From Candidatus Parcubacteria bacterium (lineage in GTDB: Bacteria > Patescibacteriota > Patescibacteriia > Patescibacteriales > UBA12075), in NCBI GenBank assembly GCA_023139655.1, contig JAGLNE010000075.1, positions 1 to 21,280 on the forward strand: 21,280 nucleotides of DNA. Direction: 5' to 3'. The notes beneath the pieces are model-generated. The model searched no databases, was not told where the DNA came from, and saw nothing but the letters and a program-made list of their open reading frames with translations. The translations under genes were made by a program, and so were the position numbers. Shown here piece after piece: positions 1-6,329 of the stretch; the first letter of the stretch is position 1; each line of letters begins with the position of its first letter.

Positions 1-80
1 TAAACAACGCTATTATATCTTACAGGTTAGATTACCTAATAATAATTTCTGTTTTTTTCTTTCAATGCTTTTCATTAATG

Positions 81-479
81 TTATATAAATTCGCTTATAA
101 TTTTGCCAGCTGCTATCTGCATTTCCTTTTCACTAAGCTTTTTAATATTTTTTAGATCAATCCCACCGCCATGGCCGTCACCTTTATGCCGGGGAATAAG
201 CCAGACATGGGCATGCTCAACTTCTTCGCCAAAAACCAACTCAACGATGTAGTCGGTTTTAAAGGCTTTTTTCTGTGCGTTAGCGATTTTTTTAACCAGC
301 TCAAAATACGCCCCGACCTTCTCAATGTCCCAGACCCAGCGGTAATGCTTTTTCGGGATCACTAAAGTATGGCCCGGATTAAGCGGGCGGATATCAAGTA
401 ACGCAAAAAAATCATCATCCTCATATACCTTATAGCTAGGGATATCACCGGAGATGATCTGGCAGAAAATACAATCCAT
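81..479 (-). CDS. HIT-family hydrolase with variant triad
   Basis: Histidine-triad (HIT) nucleotide-binding protein of 132 residues, a usual length for Hint-type enzymes, which hydrolyse nucleoside phosphoramidates or dinucleotides in the cytosol. The N-terminus has the family zinc-site pair CIFC, followed by GDIPSYKVYEDD and the NPGHTLVIPKKH segment. The C-terminal triad reads HAHVW: the first two histidines, including the expected nucleophile, are present, but the third is Trp. A paralogue with an intact triad lies immediately upstream on the same strand (583-990) and shares the MDCIFCxII.GDIPSYKVYE start, which points to tandem duplication. The ATG is placed by homology to that paralogue; no clear Shine-Dalgarno is visible. 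Family assignment is secure; substrate is unknown. Confidence 0.9.
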   Translation of the reverse strand: MDCIFCQIISGDIPSYKVYEDDDFFALLDIRPLNPGHTLVIPKKHYRWVWDIEKVGAYFELVKKIANAQKKAFKTDYIVELVFGEEVEHAHVWLIPRHKGDGHGGGIDLKNIKKLSEKEMQIAAGKIISEFI

Positions 480-487
480 AAAGAAAA

Positions 488-520
488 ATTTTCAATTTTC
501 AATTTTCAATTTTCAAACAA
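488..520. repeat. Short tandem repeat TTTTCAATT
   Basis: About four consecutive copies of the nonamer TTTTCAATT lie in the AT-rich gap between the two HIT genes, followed by related words (TTTCAAAATTAAAAA). It looks like a simple intergenic repeat. Similar words recur in the hairpin repeats at 1533-1645 and 2888-3010. No function can be read from it. Confidence 0.7.
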
Positions 521-582
521 TTACTAAATGCTTAAATTTCAAAATTAAAAATAATTTCTTAATATTGTAACCAATTTTATAG

Positions 583-990
583 TTACTTAAGGTGGTCGGT
601 AACCTGCTTTAAACAATGTTCGGCTTCGCCTTCGCCGTAGCCGCTTTGGGGCCAGCGTTCCAGGCCGTCGCCTTCAGCGCGCGGCACAACATGGAAGTGG
701 GCGTGCGGTACGTGCTGATTGGCGGCGCTTTTATTATCCAGAAAAACGCTGTAGCCTTTTACACCCAGACCTTCTATCATCGCCTTGCCAATCTTCTTAA
801 CCGCTATAGTCATGGCAGAAAACTCTTCATCGCTTAGCGCTTCAACGTCGGCTTCGTGGCTCTTGGGAGCGACGATGGTATGGCCAGGGCTAATGGGAAG
901 GATGTCAAAAAAAGCAATTGCTTTATCGTTTTCATAGACTTTGTAGCTCGGGATGTCCCCGGCTATGATTTTACAAAAAATGCAATCCAT
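583..990 (-). CDS. HIT-family hydrolase, canonical triad
   Basis: Hint-like histidine-triad protein of 135 residues. It has the N-terminal CIFC pair, the DILPISPGHTIVAPKSHE segment, and a complete triad HAHFHVVPR near the C-terminus (HxHxH followed by hydrophobic residues). Such proteins hydrolyse purine nucleoside phosphoramidates and related nucleotides. It is the intact partner of the variant HIT gene downstream at 81-479, and the two probably form a small duplicated pair. The gene is more GC-rich than most of the window. Start chosen at the ATG giving MDCIFC, the conserved family N-terminus. Confidence 0.93.
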   Translation of the reverse strand: MDCIFCKIIAGDIPSYKVYENDKAIAFFDILPISPGHTIVAPKSHEADVEALSDEEFSAMTIAVKKIGKAMIEGLGVKGYSVFLDNKSAANQHVPHAHFHVVPRAEGDGLERWPQSGYGEGEAEHCLKQVTDHLK

Positions 991-994
991 AATG

Positions 995-1051
995 TTAGTG
1001 ATTAGGTATTAGTTAATTAGTTAATTAGGGCAACATAATCCTAATCACTAA
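995..1051. repeat. Imperfect palindrome between HIT and cupin genes
   Basis: TTAGTGATTAGG at 995-1006 is matched by a perfect 12-base reverse complement at 1040-1051. The loop holds further copies of TTAGTTAATTAG-type words. It could act as a transcription-ending hairpin for the upstream cupin gene, but there is no strong T-tract, so function is uncertain. Confidence 0.6.
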
Positions 1052-1075
1052 TCAACTAATCACTATTTTACTATT

Positions 1076-1528
1076 TTAATTAATTTTGTATGGTGAATTT
1101 TTGTCAATTTCCCATCTAATCTCATCTATTTCCTCTTGCTTGTCTTTTCCCTTGTATAGTTTGTTTGGTAAGTTGATACACCAGCCCGGGATGTCAGATA
1201 CGCATTTGTAGCCGTGCACTACTCCGGGCGGGACAATAACCATGGTCGGGTCATCTTCGCCGACTTTGATTTTTATGTGTTCGCCTTTGCTTTGTGAATC
1301 TTCCCGTTTATCCCAAAGATAAAGCTCAAAACTGCCCGGACCGATAAAAACAAAACAGTCTGACTGATATTTATGTTCATGCGGGCCGCGCACTACGCCA
1401 GGCTTAGTCTGGCTAATATAGGACATCACCGGTTCATACCCGCTTTCATCTTCACGCCAAATCTCGGTAAGCCAACCGCGCTCATCGTTGTATTTGTTTA
1501 ATTTTTTAATTATAACGTCTTTAATCAT
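1076..1528 (-). CDS. Cupin protein, dTDP-4-dehydrorhamnose 3,5-epimerase-like
   Basis: A 150-residue single-domain cupin. The segment TKPGVVRGPHEHKYQSDCFVFIGPGSFELYLWDKRED resembles the RmlC core (GVxRGxHxH, then a strand ending in WD), and VPPGVVHGYKCVSD resembles the second cupin motif. RmlC enzymes epimerise dTDP-4-keto-6-deoxyglucose for rhamnose synthesis, but at 150 residues this protein is shorter than typical RmlC (about 180), so it may be a WxcM-like or other sugar-modifying cupin. The start is set at the internal ATG (MIKDVIIKK), because the in-frame upstream extension lies entirely within the hairpin repeat at 1533-1645. No other rhamnose-pathway gene is visible nearby. Confidence 0.75.
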   Translation of the reverse strand: MIKDVIIKKLNKYNDERGWLTEIWREDESGYEPVMSYISQTKPGVVRGPHEHKYQSDCFVFIGPGSFELYLWDKREDSQSKGEHIKIKVGEDDPTMVIVPPGVVHGYKCVSDIPGWCINLPNKLYKGKDKQEEIDEIRWEIDKNSPYKIN

Positions 1529-1532
1529 AAAA

Positions 1533-1645
1533 AATACAAGGATACAAGATACAAGATGCAAACAAGAAACAAATTCAAAATTAAAAACAGTTTAAAATTT
1601 GTATCTTGTGATTTGTTTGTATCCTTGTTTCTTGTGTCTTGTTTC
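1533..1645. repeat. Hairpin repeat, left copy flanking SPFH operon
   Basis: Built from words such as ACAAGATACAAG and CAAACAAG. It folds on itself (CAAGGATACAA near 1538 against TTTGTATCCTTG near 1616). It is also largely the reverse complement of the repeat at 2888-3010, including a shared core AAACAAGAAACAAATTC. The two copies therefore form a long inverted repeat around the SPFH gene pair. It is non-coding as far as can be seen. Confidence 0.8.
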
Positions 1646-1655
1646 TTAATAAATT

Positions 1656-2711
1656 TTATCTTCCCAAATCCCTAAAAAGCGGCATACCGGTACCCGGACT
1701 AGTTGGCACGTAAACAGTGCCTTCCCGATCTTTAAGCTCATTGATGTAGAGGAAATAAAGATAGTTAGTACTTAAGCTCTCGTTTATGATTCTCTGTGAA
1801 TCACGCCGGCCCTCGGCTTCAATTACTTTTCGTTCTTTTTCCTTTTTTTCTTTAGCCAAGATAAAATCATACTTTTCGGCTTCTTGCTCAGCCTGGAGCT
1901 TTTCCTGAATCGCTTTTGCCAGATTAGACGGCAACACCACATTTCTAAGCAGTACGCTCTCTATGCTTATCCCCCGTTCATTTAAATCATTTGCTAGTTG
2001 CTCCTGAATTTTATTAGCCGCTTCCTCGCGCTTTTCGCTGTATATATCCTTGGCCTCATACTGGGCGATGATATCACGGATAGAAGTCCGAATGGTCGGG
2101 CGAATGATCTTTTCATCAAAATTTAAGCCCAGCTCCCGGTACACATCACTGGCTTTTTCTTCTTGTAAGCGGTAAAGGACCGTCATGTCCAAATCAACGT
2201 TCAAGCCCTCCTTAGTTAAAGCGGTAATGACGTCTGAGCCATAACGCTGGCCCTCACCCTGGACAATACTCATAGTGTATTCCTCTGTCCGGATACTCAT
2301 TCTGGTTACTTTGGCCAAGGGAATGACCAAATGAAAACCGCTACTAAGCTCAGTGTCACGCACTTTACCAAAAAGCGAATAGACCCCGGTCTCGCCCGCG
2401 TCCACAATTTGGATCGAGGCAAAAAAGAGCCAAACTACGAAAAATAAAAGCACGATTGTCAAAAACATGCTTTTAAATTTCTTCTCCTTGCTTAGTTTGT
2501 CTAAATCAATTGGATTTCCCATATTTTTTAGTTTAAACAGGTTAGTTAAATTAATATTTTTAATATTTAAATTGTTGGAACGCTTAAAAACAAAAAATAT
2601 TGCCGCAGCAATAATTAAAATCAACACCCAGTTTTTACCAAGCATTGGTCCAAAAAAAATAATTGCAAACAAAATAAGTGGCCAATTTTTTTTAATCTTA
2701 TCTATCATCAA
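1656..2711 (-). CDS. SPFH/prohibitin-family membrane protein
   Basis: A 351-residue protein with two hydrophobic segments near residues 9-43, a third at about 81-102, then an SPFH domain (DAGETGVYSLFGKV... GFHLVIPLAKVTRMSIRTEEY... LTKEGLNVDLDMTVLYRL) and a charged alpha-helical region rich in A, E, K and Q (about 250-310), as in prohibitin, HflK/HflC and stomatin proteins. These assemble into membrane-associated rings or scaffolds that often modulate membrane proteases. The extra N-terminal hydrophobic pair is unusual compared with HflK/C, which have a single anchor. The start overlaps the end of the small upstream membrane gene by 14 bases, which suggests translational coupling. A second Met immediately follows the first, so the exact start is ambiguous by one codon. 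Confidence 0.85.
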   Translation of the reverse strand: MMIDKIKKNWPLILFAIIFFGPMLGKNWVLILIIAAAIFFVFKRSNNLNIKNINLTNLFKLKNMGNPIDLDKLSKEKKFKSMFLTIVLLFFVVWLFFASIQIVDAGETGVYSLFGKVRDTELSSGFHLVIPLAKVTRMSIRTEEYTMSIVQGEGQRYGSDVITALTKEGLNVDLDMTVLYRLQEEKASDVYRELGLNFDEKIIRPTIRTSIRDIIAQYEAKDIYSEKREEAANKIQEQLANDLNERGISIESVLLRNVVLPSNLAKAIQEKLQAEQEAEKYDFILAKEKKEKERKVIEAEGRRDSQRIINESLSTNYLYFLYINELKDREGTVYVPTSPGTGMPLFRDLGR

Positions 2712-2883
2712 TTTGTTTCTTAGTTACGATTACTATTATACCATTTATGAACCATAGAAGTAAAATGAGGTTAAAATTTATGTACGCTAACACTATTCCG
2801 GGAAAAATTAATTCCAGAATAGCAAAAATAAGCACCGAGGTGGTTAGAGCATAAAATATCTCTTTTAAAAAATTATTAAGCAT
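2698..2883 (-). CDS. Small two-helix membrane protein
   Basis: Not recognised. 61 residues from the chosen ATG, almost entirely hydrophobic, with two predicted transmembrane helices (FYALTTSVLIFAILELIFPGIVLAYI and LILLLWFINGIIVIV) and a charged tail KKQIDDR. An in-frame ATG 18 bases upstream lies at the edge of the hairpin repeat and is a less likely start. The 3' end overlaps the SPFH gene start, so the two are probably co-translated and the product may be a membrane partner of the SPFH protein. That role is inference from position only. Confidence 0.6.
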   Translation of the reverse strand: MLNNFLKEIFYALTTSVLIFAILELIFPGIVLAYINFNLILLLWFINGIIVIVTKKQIDDR

Positions 2884-2887
2884 GAGA

Positions 2888-3010
2888 TTTACAAGACACA
2901 AGATACAAGAAACAAGGATACAAACAAATTAAAAGGTACAAATTTCAAACTGTTTTTAATTTTGAATTTGTTTCTTGTTTGTATCTTGTGTCCTTGTATC
3001 TTGTATCTTT
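2888..3010. repeat. Hairpin repeat, right copy flanking SPFH operon
   Basis: Inverted partner of the repeat at 1533-1645, made of words such as ACAAGACACAAG, GGATACAAACAAATT and TTTCTTGTTTGTATC. It forms an internal hairpin (left arm around 2890-2930, right arm around 2960-3008) and ends in a run of T. It sits between the SPFH pair and the downstream gene at 3031. Confidence 0.8.
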
Positions 3011-3030
3011 TTTTGTGTATCTTAAATTAA

Positions 3031-4461
3031 TTATTTTAATAGTCCAATAATCTTCTTTAGCAATGTTCTTCCTCTAAACTCAACCTTTATCTCGTCAATC
3101 TCAACATACTCCCCTTCTTCTATCCCCGGCACTGATATAATAAATTGATAAGCGCCACGCTCACGATAGGCTTGCCTTAGATCAACCTGAATACTGGCCC
3201 TTTGCCAATCGTCATCCACAACCGGTGATTTGTAATTTGCTATGACATAATTAACTCCTTCAGCATTAATGTCTATATTCTCATCAACTTTTTTAAGACG
3301 CGGGTTAATTATCTGCTCGCGCGCAAAAGCAAAAACGCCGTCTCCCGAAATTATGACACCATCCAGGTACAGAGTTAACTCTATACTTTTATCATCCGTA
3401 TTTGCTCTCAAAGTTAGCGGTATATTAAGAGAAATCAATTTATAGGTATCACTTAGGTCTAAAACCTTTGACCCAACTTTAATTTTTTGTAAACGATCCG
3501 GGTGCGGGGTTAGCGCGTTAAGTTCTCTGCTGTCAGTGTACATCTTAATATCCTTTTTTAAATCCCTAAGCAAACGAATTTTATTTATAAAAGCAATTTT
3601 ACTTTGTTTAGTTACTATGCCTCGGGTTACAATATCATCGCTAGCGCGTAATTCAATTTTGTAAACTCCTTCAGGCAAACTATTTTGTTTAATTTCAATC
3701 TCACCTAACTCGGCTAACTCATCATTTTCCACGGTGCTAGCCTCTTCTATGCTTTTGATAAAAATAATCTCATCCTGATAATAAAGGATTAATTCAATGT
3801 TGTCCTGGTCTTTGTTTTGATTAAGGTCAGCTAAAGTAAATTTAAAATTCAATTCTTCATCCTTAATGTAGGTGTAGAACTGATAAGCACCGCGCAAGGG
3901 AATGTCAATTATTGTTTTTTTGCTTGAGGAGCTGTAATTAGGCAAAAGATATTCGCGCGGCCAATCAAAGTTATAAATCGCAATTTCGCTCAAGCTAGGC
4001 GGTGAGGCCAAAAAACTCTCTAGCGAGTCATGCTTCTTTTCCCGCTGCAAAAAAATATTGTCAAGCTCCTCTTGTTTTTCCCAGACCAAGCTTAGCTGAT
4101 CCAAAGTTGTATTCAAAAGCGGTTGCAAATTATAGCGCCAAATGGTTTTGTCCATAAGTGGGCCGGCTTCCAGAATCCGAATATTGTCACTAGTACGAAA
4201 CTTAATCTCCAGCTTGGCCTGATTAAAAGTCCGCGGCGTGTGCAAGGTAAAATAAACCGGGTCATTGATAATCTTAACACTATCCTCCCCTGTTTCCATT
4301 CGCTCAGCCGGCGTTAGTTTGGGTATAAAATAATTTTGACCATCAAAATCCTGAATATAAACAATCTCGCCCCCCGGAACGATCGCCCGCCAAAACAACC
4401 ATAGCACAATAAGGCCAAGCGTACCCCAGAGAATTATTCTAATTTTAATTATTTGTTTCAT
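3031..4461 (-). CDS. Membrane-anchored extracytoplasmic protein, function unknown
   Basis: Not recognised. About 476 residues from the chosen start (MKQIIKIRIILWGTLGLIVLWLFW), which gives a single N-terminal transmembrane helix and a large exported part rich in beta-strand patterns (for example REYLLPNYSS..., GVYKIELRASDD, ELTLYLDGVIISGDGVFAFA, GAYQFIISVPGIEEGEYVEIDEIKVEF). The alternation suggests several beta-sandwich modules such as those found in surface or carbohydrate-binding proteins; no catalytic motif is evident. A longer reading with 28 more residues (from 4545) lies entirely inside the recombinase gene and is less likely. The chosen start still overlaps the recombinase 3' end by 17 bases, so the two may be translationally coupled. 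Confidence 0.65.
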   Translation of the reverse strand: MKQIIKIRIILWGTLGLIVLWLFWRAIVPGGEIVYIQDFDGQNYFIPKLTPAERMETGEDSVKIINDPVYFTLHTPRTFNQAKLEIKFRTSDNIRILEAGPLMDKTIWRYNLQPLLNTTLDQLSLVWEKQEELDNIFLQREKKHDSLESFLASPPSLSEIAIYNFDWPREYLLPNYSSSSKKTIIDIPLRGAYQFYTYIKDEELNFKFTLADLNQNKDQDNIELILYYQDEIIFIKSIEEASTVENDELAELGEIEIKQNSLPEGVYKIELRASDDIVTRGIVTKQSKIAFINKIRLLRDLKKDIKMYTDSRELNALTPHPDRLQKIKVGSKVLDLSDTYKLISLNIPLTLRANTDDKSIELTLYLDGVIISGDGVFAFAREQIINPRLKKVDENIDINAEGVNYVIANYKSPVVDDDWQRASIQVDLRQAYRERGAYQFIISVPGIEEGEYVEIDEIKVEFRGRTLLKKIIGLLK

Positions 4462-5323
4462 AATCCAACAAGTCATTAATGCCAATAAATTTATCAGTTG
4501 CCACTTGCGTATATATTTGTGTTGTTTCCAACCGCTTATGTCCAAGCATTGATTGAATATATCTTAAGTTTACTCCATTTTCAAGCATATGAGTAGCAAA
4601 ACTATGGCGCAGGGTATGCGGCCCTATGGTTTTTTTAATGCCGACTTTTTGGCCAGCCTCAGCTACCACCAGCTGGACCGTCCTGGTACTTATTTTCTTT
4701 CCCGGCTGATATGACTCAAATATATATTCCAAAGGCTGATATTCAAACAGATACTGGTCAATTAATTCAATCGCTTTTCTACTTAATACAGTTATCCGAT
4801 CTTTTCTGCCTTTTCCAGCACGAATATGAATAGTCTTTCTCTGCGTATCAATATTATTCATCCTGAGCCCAACTAATTCGCTTACTCTAAGGCCTGAAGA
4901 ATATAATAACACAGCCATTAGCCGATGCTTTAGATTATCAATATTATCAATCATTCTCTTTATTTCTTCTTTGCTTAATACTATTGGCAATGTTTTGTCT
5001 TTTTTCGGCCGTTTTATCTTGTTGTTTACAAAAAATTTTCGCTCTAAAATAGTGGAATAATAAAATTTAAGGGCATTTATAGCTAAGTCTATTGTGGATC
5101 TGGATTTAGAGTTTGATATTAAAAAATCAAGGTAATCCTTGATGTCTTGCCTGATAATTTTTATCGGTGATTTATGGCTTGCAAATCTAAGCAACTCCTT
5201 GTTATAATAGAGGTAAGATTTAATTGTTTTTGGGCTAAAATTCCGCAATCTCATTTCCTGCTCCAGCTTAAACAACGGTTCACGCCCCAAAACAGTAGTA
5301 TTGTTTTGATTTGATGTATACAT
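4445..5323 (-). CDS. Tyrosine recombinase, Xer/XerA-like, candidate integron integrase
   Basis: Site-specific tyrosine recombinase of 292 residues. The N-terminal SAM-like core-binding domain (about 15-105: LEQEMRLRNFSPKTIKSYLYYNKELLRF) is followed by the catalytic domain with Arg (LLYSSGLRVSEL), Lys (AGKGRKDR), HxxR (PHTLRHSFATHML), His (MLGHKRLETTQ) and the Tyr nucleophile (IYTQV). All catalytic positions are present. It reads away from an array of attC-like sites starting about 60 bases upstream, the geometry of an integron integrase. However, the 16-20 residue IntI-specific insertion before the HxxR box is absent: the sequence runs directly from TVLSRKAIELIDQYLF to KISTRTVQLVV. In length and in PHTLRHSFATHMLENGVNLRYIQ it resembles archaeal XerA and bacterial XerC/D. 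The ATG follows AAGGAGGGGT with short spacing. Function on the array is inferred from position. Confidence 0.9.
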   Translation of the reverse strand: MYTSNQNNTTVLGREPLFKLEQEMRLRNFSPKTIKSYLYYNKELLRFASHKSPIKIIRQDIKDYLDFLISNSKSRSTIDLAINALKFYYSTILERKFFVNNKIKRPKKDKTLPIVLSKEEIKRMIDNIDNLKHRLMAVLLYSSGLRVSELVGLRMNNIDTQRKTIHIRAGKGRKDRITVLSRKAIELIDQYLFEYQPLEYIFESYQPGKKISTRTVQLVVAEAGQKVGIKKTIGPHTLRHSFATHMLENGVNLRYIQSMLGHKRLETTQIYTQVATDKFIGINDLLDYETNN

Positions 5324-5353
5324 ACCCCTCCTTGTTTACATAATCATACCAAC

Positions 5354-5382
5354 ATTTTAACTTATATTTAATAAAATAACAA
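5354..5382 (-). promoter_or_regulatory. Candidate recombinase promoter
   Basis: On the minus strand, TTGTTA (5382-5377) and TAAAAT (5359-5354) are separated by exactly 17 bases and lie about 30 bases upstream of the recombinase start. The -35 box directly abuts the attC-like arm at 5386-5407, so recombination at that site or recombinase binding could interfere with transcription. Prediction from sequence only. Confidence 0.45.
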
Positions 5383-5385
5383 CAC

Positions 5386-5407
5386 TTTCGCATATAACTT
5401 GTTAGAC
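5386..5407 (+). other. attI-like / attC right-arm site next to recombinase
   Basis: The stretch from about 5362 to 5407 matches the right half of the attC-like sites: an ATATTTAATAA-type loop, then CTTTCGCATATAAC, ending in GTTAGAC (5401-5407). Compare the arm at 5941-5987 (TATTTAATAAGG..., ACTTCGCATACAC, GTTAGGC). It is the first such site beyond the recombinase, so it is the best candidate for the primary insertion site (attI equivalent). GTTAGAC is followed 27 bases later by its reverse complement GTCTAAC (5435-5441), which leaves a 41-base gene-less interval. Confidence 0.6.
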
Positions 5408-5434
5408 AAAATAGCTCCAAGTATTCGCTACATC

Positions 5435-5987
5435 GTCTAACAAAGTGTATGCGGCTCCGCCAGTAAAATAAATAAAAGATAAATTTATGCCTCATTTACA
5501 AAAAGCAGGTGCGTTAATCATTAAGAACAAGAAACTCATGATTGTTAACCCCCACGGGAAACCATTTTTTATTAATCCAGGAGGAAAATATGAAACTGAT
5601 GAAACCGCCGAAAAATGCTTGCGACGTGAGTTGGATGAAGAGCTTGGAGTTAAATTAAAATCGTGTGAGCATTACAAAACATACGACATTACTAAAGCCG
5701 CTCATAGTGATAACCCTTTGTCTTTGGAATTATACGTTGTTACGATTGACGGCGCTCCGGTTCCTTCGGCTGAAATTGCTACAATTAAATGGATGAGTAA
5801 AGAAGATTTCGAGAATAAAAAATATAATGTTGCGCCATCGTTTTATCAGTATGTTCCCGATCTAGTTAAAGACAAACTACTATAAATTTATCTTTTATTT
5901 ATTTCACTGTCTCCGACCCAAATTTTGTTTATGAATATTATATTTAATAAGGAATAAACAAAACTTCGCATACACTAAATGTTAGGC
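5435..5987 (+). repeat. attC-like site split by a gene in its loop
   Basis: Left arm: GTCTAAC (5435-5441) plus GTGTATGCG (5445-5453). Right arm: CGCATACAC (5967-5975) plus GTTAGGC (5981-5987). GTGTATGCG and CGCATACAC are exact reverse complements. Between them is GGCTCCGCCAG, an inverted repeat (5461-5486 against 5884-5909, 25 of 26 positions complementary) enclosing the NUDIX gene, then the conserved ACCCAAATTTTG box with its own hairpin (TTTTGTTTAT / ATAAACAAAA). The arrangement equals the complete sites elsewhere in the array, with the NUDIX gene occupying the loop of the first internal hairpin. Confidence 0.75.
5487..5885 (+). CDS. NUDIX hydrolase (cassette gene 1)
   Basis: A 132-residue single-domain NUDIX protein. 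The Nudix box GKYETDETAEKCLRRELDEELGV fits GX5EX7REUXEEXGU, with the metal-binding glutamates in place. The N-terminal strand (KAGALIIKNKKLMIVNPHGKPFFINPGG) and C-terminal WMSKEDFENKKYNVAPSF are typical. NUDIX enzymes hydrolyse nucleoside diphosphates linked to another group, often damaged nucleotides or nucleotide sugars; the substrate here is unknown. The ATG follows directly on the 26-base inverted repeat (5461-5486) with no Shine-Dalgarno, and the right repeat begins inside the stop codon, so the gene fills the hairpin loop exactly. NUDIX genes are common cargo of integron cassettes. Confidence 0.92.
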   Translation: MPHLQKAGALIIKNKKLMIVNPHGKPFFINPGGKYETDETAEKCLRRELDEELGVKLKSCEHYKTYDITKAAHSDNPLSLELYVVTIDGAPVPSAEIATIKWMSKEDFENKKYNVAPSFYQYVPDLVKDKLL

Positions 5988-6329
5988 GAAATAAACTTTA
6001 AAAATATTTTATGTCATACTTAATTTTAATCATTGGGCTATTAATAAACATTAAAATTTACTACTGGATTACTATTTCAAGAAAAGGGTTTAAATCTGAA
6101 ACTCCCGAAGGATTTTTAAGACACTCTAATCTATACGCTATTGTAGATATTATTTTCTTTATCCTTGCGATTATTTTTTCAAGAGTTCCCTGGTATTTAA
6201 TTCTAATCGCCTATTTCCTGTCATTTATTCCGGCTGGAATGTTGGCTGAAAAAAAATTTAATAAAATAGTAAAAGAATTAAAGGAGGAGGAAATAAAATA
6301 AAATATTTTTAAAGTTTACTTCGCCTAAC
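5981..6329 (+). repeat. 30-bp inverted repeat bounding cassette 2
   Basis: 5981-6010 and 6300-6329 are reverse complements at 29 of 30 positions. The left copy starts with the R' box GTTAGGC; the right copy ends with the R'' box GCCTAAC. The repeat runs up to the base before the ATG on the left and starts inside the stop codon (bases 2-3 of TAA) on the right. In a circularised cassette it would extend the attC stem outward by 23 base pairs. The single mismatch is A opposite C on the top strand, which becomes a T.G wobble on the bottom strand. Confidence 0.85.
6011..6301 (+). CDS. Small membrane protein (cassette gene 2)
   Basis: Not recognised. 96 residues, with an N-terminal transmembrane helix (YLILIIGLLINIKIYYWI) and two more hydrophobic segments (LYAIVDIIFFILAIIF, WYLILIAYFLSFIPAGML), then a charged tail KKFNKIVKELKEEE. 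It is the only gene between R' GTTAGGC and R'' GCCTAAC and fits the classical one-gene cassette format. The gene starts directly after the 30-base inverted repeat without a Shine-Dalgarno, so expression may rely on a leaderless or read-through transcript. Integron cassettes commonly encode unknown small membrane proteins. Confidence 0.7.
   Translation: MSYLILIIGLLINIKIYYWITISRKGFKSETPEGFLRHSNLYAIVDIIFFILAIIFSRVPWYLILIAYFLSFIPAGMLAEKKFNKIVKELKEEEIK

Noticed and set aside
4462..4545. N-terminal extension of the membrane-anchored protein (start at 4545)
   Set aside because: It lies wholly inside the recombinase gene and would put 28 extra residues before the membrane anchor; the ATG at 4461 is preferred.
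4445..5323. Canonical IntI integron integrase
   Set aside because: The IntI-specific insertion is absent, so the gene is reported as a Xer/XerA-type recombinase with inferred integron-like role.
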